From Oscillospiraceae bacterium (lineage in GTDB: Bacteria; Bacillota; Clostridia; Oscillospirales; Oscillospiraceae), in assembly GCA_902795195.1 (NCBI GenBank), contig CADBKF010000030.1, positions 1 to 51,546 on the forward strand: a stretch of DNA of 51,546 nt. The letters are read 5' to 3'. This document shows, one piece after another, positions 47,708 to 51,546 of the stretch. Below the pieces are notes generated by a model. It was not told the origin of the DNA. It saw only the letters and a list, made by a program, of their open reading frames with translations, and did not search any database. A program made the translations under genes and the position numbers. Numbering within the stretch: the first letter of the stretch is position 1; every line of letters begins with the position of its first letter.

Positions 47708-49462
47708 ATGAAACAAAGCAAACGTTGGGCTGCGCTTCTGCTTCTGTGCGCGCTGGTTCTTGGCCTGGCTGCAGGCCCGGTCAGCGCCGCCGATCCGGCT
47801 GCCTGCCCCTTTGAAGACATCTACGGTGTGGAATATGAGGAAGACATCATCGACGCCTATGCGCTCGGTCTGATGAACGGCATGTCCCTCTACCAGTTCC
47901 AGCCGGACGGCAACATGTCCCGGGCCATGTTTGTTGTGACGCTCTTCCGCGCCCACCGACTGCTGACCGGCGATCAGGCCGCCTACACCCGGCCCCGGAG
48001 CTGGCCGTTCACCGACGTGAAGGACGGCCGCTGGTACAGCGAGGCCATCTATTGGGCGCTGAGCGAGGGCATCACCAACGGCATCGACAGCCAGCATTTC
48101 GCGCCCAACAAGGCCCTGACCAAGGAGCAGGCCGCCACCTTCCTCTACCGCTATGAGAAGTCGCACGGCTCGCATTTGGGCAGCAGCGCCTACCTCGGCG
48201 GCTGCAGCGATGCCTCCCAGGTCAGCGACTATGCCAGAAGGCCCCTCATGTGGCTTGCCGCCATCGACAGCGCGCAGATCCGGGGCACGCAGATCTCGCC
48301 CAAGTCCATCCCCTGCCGGGCAGAGCTGGCCCACATGCTGGTCAACTATTACCGTGTCTTCACTGCCGAGGGCGACGTCGTGGTCCGCCCCGAATTTGAC
48401 GCGATCGACCTGCGGCTGTGCATTCTCGGCATCGACGCCCCCGCGCCGCTCTGGTTTGATGGCGCGCTGTATCTTGCACTGGACGAGCAGACCCGGGCAC
48501 TCTATGAAATCGAGGCCGAAGCCATATCGAAGAACGACATGCAGCAGCTTGAGCTTGCCTGGCAGGGCCGTAGCCTGACGCTGACCGATTCCTTCCCCGA
48601 TGCGCGGATCAACGGCAAAAAAGTCTCCCTAAGCGCCGCCCCGGTCGTGCAGGACGGCGTGTGGTATCTGCCGGTCGGCGCGATTGCCGAGGCGCTGGGC
48701 TGGAACGTGCTGGAGGATACGGAGAACGAGGACGCAGCACAGGTCTTCATCGACAAGACCGTCAACCTCAGCGCCTTGCCCACCGGCCGGAAGGTCGCGG
48801 TGCTGGAATACCACGGGGTATCGGACGACCTGGATACGGCCAACAACGACAGCCTCTATATCTCTCCGCTCTCCCTGCGCGAGGAGATCCTGTGGCTGCT
48901 CAACCAGGGCTACACCTTCATCACCTTTGAGGACCTCGACCGGCTGAGCCAGATCTCCAAGCCCGTGCTGCTGACCTTCGACGACGGTTACGAGAACAAC
49001 TACACAGAACTCTTCCCGATCCTGCGCGACTACAACGTCAAGGCGACGGTGTTTGTGGTAGCCCGGACGCTTGACACCGACAATCACCTCACCACCGCGC
49101 AGCTGCAGGAAATGCAGGAAAGCGGCCTTGTGTCCATCCAAAGCCACAGCTACTCCCACTCGAATCTGACAAAGCTATCCGGTTCCGAGGTGCTTTGGGA
49201 GTGCCAGAGCACTCAGCTGGCGATTGCCCGGATCACCGGGCACGTGCCCTTTGTTCTGAGCTACCCCTACGGCAAAATGAACGACAGCGTCGAGGCGCAG
49301 GCCAGAAAGGTCTATCAGTTCGGCGTGTGCGTGCAGCGTTCGCCCTACGGCTACATCACCGGCAACAACCCCTATCGGATCTACCGCCACGAGGTCGTGC
49401 GCGACACCACCCTGGCAAAATTCAAATCCGACTTCAAGTACTGGATCGCCAATATGAAATAA
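47708..49462 (+). CDS. SLH-domain polysaccharide deacetylase
   Basis: A 584-residue secreted protein with a signal peptide (1-27) and three SLH domains (about 34-215). The middle part is like a copper amine oxidase N-domain (VSLSAAPVVQDGVWYLPVGAIAEALGW). The C-terminal NodB domain has TFDDGYENNY with the metal and catalytic aspartates, HSYSH with two zinc His, and SYPYGK. Probably de-N-acetylates wall polymers. Divergent from the M14 gene. Confidence 0.92.
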   Translation: MKQSKRWAALLLLCALVLGLAAGPVSAADPAACPFEDIYGVEYEEDIIDAYALGLMNGMSLYQFQPDGNMSRAMFVVTLFRAHRLLTGDQAAYTRPRSWPFTDVKDGRWYSEAIYWALSEGITNGIDSQHFAPNKALTKEQAATFLYRYEKSHGSHLGSSAYLGGCSDASQVSDYARRPLMWLAAIDSAQIRGTQISPKSIPCRAELAHMLVNYYRVFTAEGDVVVRPEFDAIDLRLCILGIDAPAPLWFDGALYLALDEQTRALYEIEAEAISKNDMQQLELAWQGRSLTLTDSFPDARINGKKVSLSAAPVVQDGVWYLPVGAIAEALGWNVLEDTENEDAAQVFIDKTVNLSALPTGRKVAVLEYHGVSDDLDTANNDSLYISPLSLREEILWLLNQGYTFITFEDLDRLSQISKPVLLTFDDGYENNYTELFPILRDYNVKATVFVVARTLDTDNHLTTAQLQEMQESGLVSIQSHSYSHSNLTKLSGSEVLWECQSTQLAIARITGHVPFVLSYPYGKMNDSVEAQARKVYQFGVCVQRSPYGYITGNNPYRIYRHEVVRDTTLAKFKSDFKYWIANMK

Positions 49463-49543
49463 CGGCTGCAGCGGCATTTTTCGGACGTTTTTCCGTCCTT
49501 TTGCCCGCTGCGGCGTGCCATTCCGACGCGGAGGGAGCGGCGT

Positions 49544-50575
49544 ATGGACGATATTCTCGGTTTTTTACAGACATTCGGCCCGGTATTTCTCATCATCTGG
49601 GGCCTGACGATTCTGTGTTCCCTGCTTCGGCCCCAGCGCTTTCTCAACAGCATGCTGCTGATCGCGGCGCTGATGGTCACATTTCTCTTTGCCGCGGGAC
49701 TGATGGGCGACACGGTCGGCCCGTGGTTTTTGCTGGCCTGCCTCATCCTGCTCCTGCTGGCACTGCTTCTTGTGCCGGTGCTGCTGATCGTCAACGGGAT
49801 TCAGCTGATCCGGCGCGAATCCCTCTGCGCGGCGCATCTGCTGTCTCTGGGGCTCGGCGTCGTGGTGGGCATCGGCGAGATTGCAACGTTTGTGTATTTC
49901 CTCGGTCTGTATGGCCACAACGAGCTTGCGGACATGAGCCTTCTGCTGCTGTTCGTGGCCATGACCGTGTTCTATTTCAGCTTTCTGATTTTGAGCTTCG
50001 TGCTCTATACCGTCTTCATTCAGATCATGCCGCACCGGATGAACTTCAAATATGTGATCATCCACGGCTGCGGCCTGGCCGGCGGCAGCCGCATGACCAA
50101 GCTCCTGTCCAACCGGGTGGACAAGGCGATCGCCATCTACCATAGGTGCCGGGTCAAGCCGATCATCATCCCCAGCGGCGGGCAAGGCGGTGACGAGACG
50201 CGCAGCGAGGCCGAGGCGATGCAGGAATATCTGCTCAGCCGCGGCATCCCGCTGTCCCACATTCTGCTGGAGGACCGCTCCACCACCACCCGGGAAAACC
50301 TGATCTGCTCCAAGCAGCTGATCGACGCCGCACCGGGAACGCAGAAGAAAACCGCGCTGGTGTCCAGCAACTATCACATCTATCGCTGCCTGCGGCTTGC
50401 CAAGGAGGTCGGGCTCAAATGCACCGGCATCGGCGCAAAGGTGGCGTTCTACTACTGGCCGTCGGCGCTCATTCGGGAGTTTATCGCGGTGTTTCTCACC
50501 AAGCGCTTCCTGATTTGGACCCTGCTCGGCTACCTGGTCTTCATCAGTCCCCTGCTCTATGCCCTGCTCGGCTGA
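49544..50575 (+). CDS. YdcF/SanA-like DUF218 membrane protein
   Basis: A 343-residue protein. About five membrane helices fill residues 1-165, and the DUF218 domain follows: VIIHGCGLAGG, RVDKAIAIYH, PSGGQGGDETRSEAEAMQEYL, ILLEDRSTTTRENLICSKQL and ALVSSNYHIYRCLRLAK. A final helix ends the protein. DUF218 members affect envelope integrity and carrier-lipid use; the precise reaction is unknown. GGAGGG precedes the ATG. It follows the deacetylase gene by 81 bp. Confidence 0.9.
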   Translation: MDDILGFLQTFGPVFLIIWGLTILCSLLRPQRFLNSMLLIAALMVTFLFAAGLMGDTVGPWFLLACLILLLLALLLVPVLLIVNGIQLIRRESLCAAHLLSLGLGVVVGIGEIATFVYFLGLYGHNELADMSLLLLFVAMTVFYFSFLILSFVLYTVFIQIMPHRMNFKYVIIHGCGLAGGSRMTKLLSNRVDKAIAIYHRCRVKPIIIPSGGQGGDETRSEAEAMQEYLLSRGIPLSHILLEDRSTTTRENLICSKQLIDAAPGTQKKTALVSSNYHIYRCLRLAKEVGLKCTGIGAKVAFYYWPSALIREFIAVFLTKRFLIWTLLGYLVFISPLLYALLG

Positions 50576-50617
50576 AACAACGTGCCGCCCTTCGTTTGGA
50601 GGGCGGCACGTTGTTTC
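50574..50617. terminator. bidirectional terminator between DUF218 and GH3 genes
   Basis: A 17-bp perfect stem (50574-50590 with 50601-50617), with the GH3 stop inside. It serves both convergent genes. Confidence 0.9.
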
Positions 50618-51546
50618 ATTGCATGGCGAGTTTTGTCTTCACGATGCGGTAAACCGATTCGTCGATCCGCTGCTCGGGGATTTCTCCGGATCGGACCGCC
50701 TCAACGATCGCGTCAACGTAGGCCTGCAGATTGTCGGAAATGAGCAGCATGTCGTTTCCGGCCTGCACGGCCAGCACCGCCGCCTGCGCCGGCGTATAGT
50801 TCTGGGCGATCGCGCCCATGCTGAGCGCATCGGTCACAATGATCCCCTCATAGCCCAGCTCACCGCGCAGGATCCCGGTCAGCAGTTCATGGGACAGGGA
50901 CGCCGGAAGCCCGTCGTCCGTCACGTTCGGCAGCGTGATGTGGCCCGCCATGACAAAGGGGATCTTGTTGATGGCCGCATCTCGGAACGGGATCAGCTCG
51001 GCCTGCCGCAGCTCATCGAGCGTGCGGTAGCTCACGGCAAAGCCCTCGTGGGAGTCCTCGGCCGTCCCGCCGTGGCCCGGAAAATGCTTGAAGGTCGCAA
51101 GCACGCCCTTTGACTGCAGGCCCTCCGCCAGGGCGCAAGCCATCTCGGAAACCAGCGCGCCGTCGGTGCCGAAGCTGCGGTAGCGCACCACGGTGTTGGC
51201 CTCGTTCGTCAGAACGTCGGCGTCCGGTGCAAAATCCACGTTGAAGCCCAGATCGGACAGGTACGTTCCGATCTGCTCGCCGATTGCGCGCGCCTGCGCC
51301 GGGTCGCCCGCGGCGCCGATCTCCGACATGTTGGCGATCGCCGGCACATCGAAGCGGCCGGTCCCGCTGATGCGGGCCACGGTGCCGCCCTCCTCATCCA
51401 CGCACAGGAAGACCGGCAGGTCGGTCCGCCGCAGGCTGATCTGCTGCATGTTCCAGCAGAGGTTTTTCACCTGCTCCGGGCTCTGCAGATTGCCGCCCAT
51501 GTAGAGGATGCCGCCCACCGGCAGCGCGTCAAAGGCCGCCTTTGTC
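50616..51546 (-). CDS. beta-N-acetylhexosaminidase, GH3 family (5' end cut by window)
   Basis: At least 309 C-terminal residues of a NagZ-like glycoside hydrolase; the frame is open to the window edge, so the N-terminus is missing. The motifs LCVDEEGGTVARI, NVDFAPDADV, FKHFPGHGGTAEDSHEG (His-Asp general acid dyad) and GIIVTDALSMGAI (nucleophile Asp) are present. Some relatives carry an extra domain or a signal peptide upstream. It should release GlcNAc from wall muropeptides, in line with its neighbours. Confidence 0.93.
   Translation of the reverse strand, partial: TKAAFDALPVGGILYMGGNLQSPEQVKNLCWNMQQISLRRTDLPVFLCVDEEGGTVARISGTGRFDVPAIANMSEIGAAGDPAQARAIGEQIGTYLSDLGFNVDFAPDADVLTNEANTVVRYRSFGTDGALVSEMACALAEGLQSKGVLATFKHFPGHGGTAEDSHEGFAVSYRTLDELRQAELIPFRDAAINKIPFVMAGHITLPNVTDDGLPASLSHELLTGILRGELGYEGIIVTDALSMGAIAQNYTPAQAAVLAVQAGNDMLLISDNLQAYVDAIVEAVRSGEIPEQRIDESVYRIVKTKLAMQ

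Overview
The window comes from a GC-rich, endospore-forming Clostridia-type Firmicute, most likely an Oscillospiraceae/Ruminococcaceae-like gut anaerobe. Signs are a spoIIAA-spoIIAB-sigF operon with yunB, SLH-domain surface proteins, GG-rich Shine-Dalgarno sites, sigma-A promoters with 17-bp spacers, a membrane pyrophosphatase, HPr kinase and FeoAB. No rRNA, tRNA, CRISPR array, prophage or classical IS element was recognised.

Layout. 1-8.4 kb (minus): SpoIIA sporulation operon, pcrA, yunB, ligA, a TVP38 membrane protein and a ZIP metal transporter. 8.4-13 kb: rplS, gltX (divergent from rpe-ruvX) and an orphan kinase-like ATPase. 13-16.3 kb (plus): oligoendopeptidase F, then a two-gene unit of a Cys4/lipobox-like protein and a translationally coupled radical SAM enzyme, with palindromes on both sides. 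16.3-21.4 kb (minus): str-type operon rplGB-rpsL-rpsG-fusA-tuf; fusA has lost its P-loop and reading frame. 21.4-24.8 kb: large secreted SLH protein. 24.8-25.2 kb: a gene-free element of nested inverted repeats bounded by heptamer arrays. 25.2-33.9 kb: HAD phosphatase, hprK, rpmB, pepT, lipoprotein-type barnase with barstar, a protein of unknown function, mazF, asparaginase, a DUF2974 hydrolase and a phosphoribosyltransferase. 33.9-39.9 kb (minus): the envelope/translation run murT-gatD-uppP-pepP-efp-CD1247-like, interrupted between pepP and efp by an AT-rich four-helix-bundle gene flanked by inverted heptamer arrays. 39.9-51.5 kb: exoA, membrane pyrophosphatase, feo operon, two divergent SLH enzymes (M14 peptidase and polysaccharide deacetylase), a YdcF-like protein and a truncated GH3 hexosaminidase.

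Themes. Envelope metabolism recurs: undecaprenyl phosphate recycling, lipid II amidation, peptidoglycan or polysaccharide deacetylation, GH3 hydrolase and SLH anchoring. The most unusual signals are non-coding. Four families of 7-bp tandem repeats occur; two form inverted pairs bounding small inserted segments, one of which carries the four-helix-bundle gene. A 20-bp inverted repeat encloses the gltX/rpe divergent promoters. Other points of interest are the Cys4/radical SAM pair, the membrane-anchored barnase and the broken fusA.
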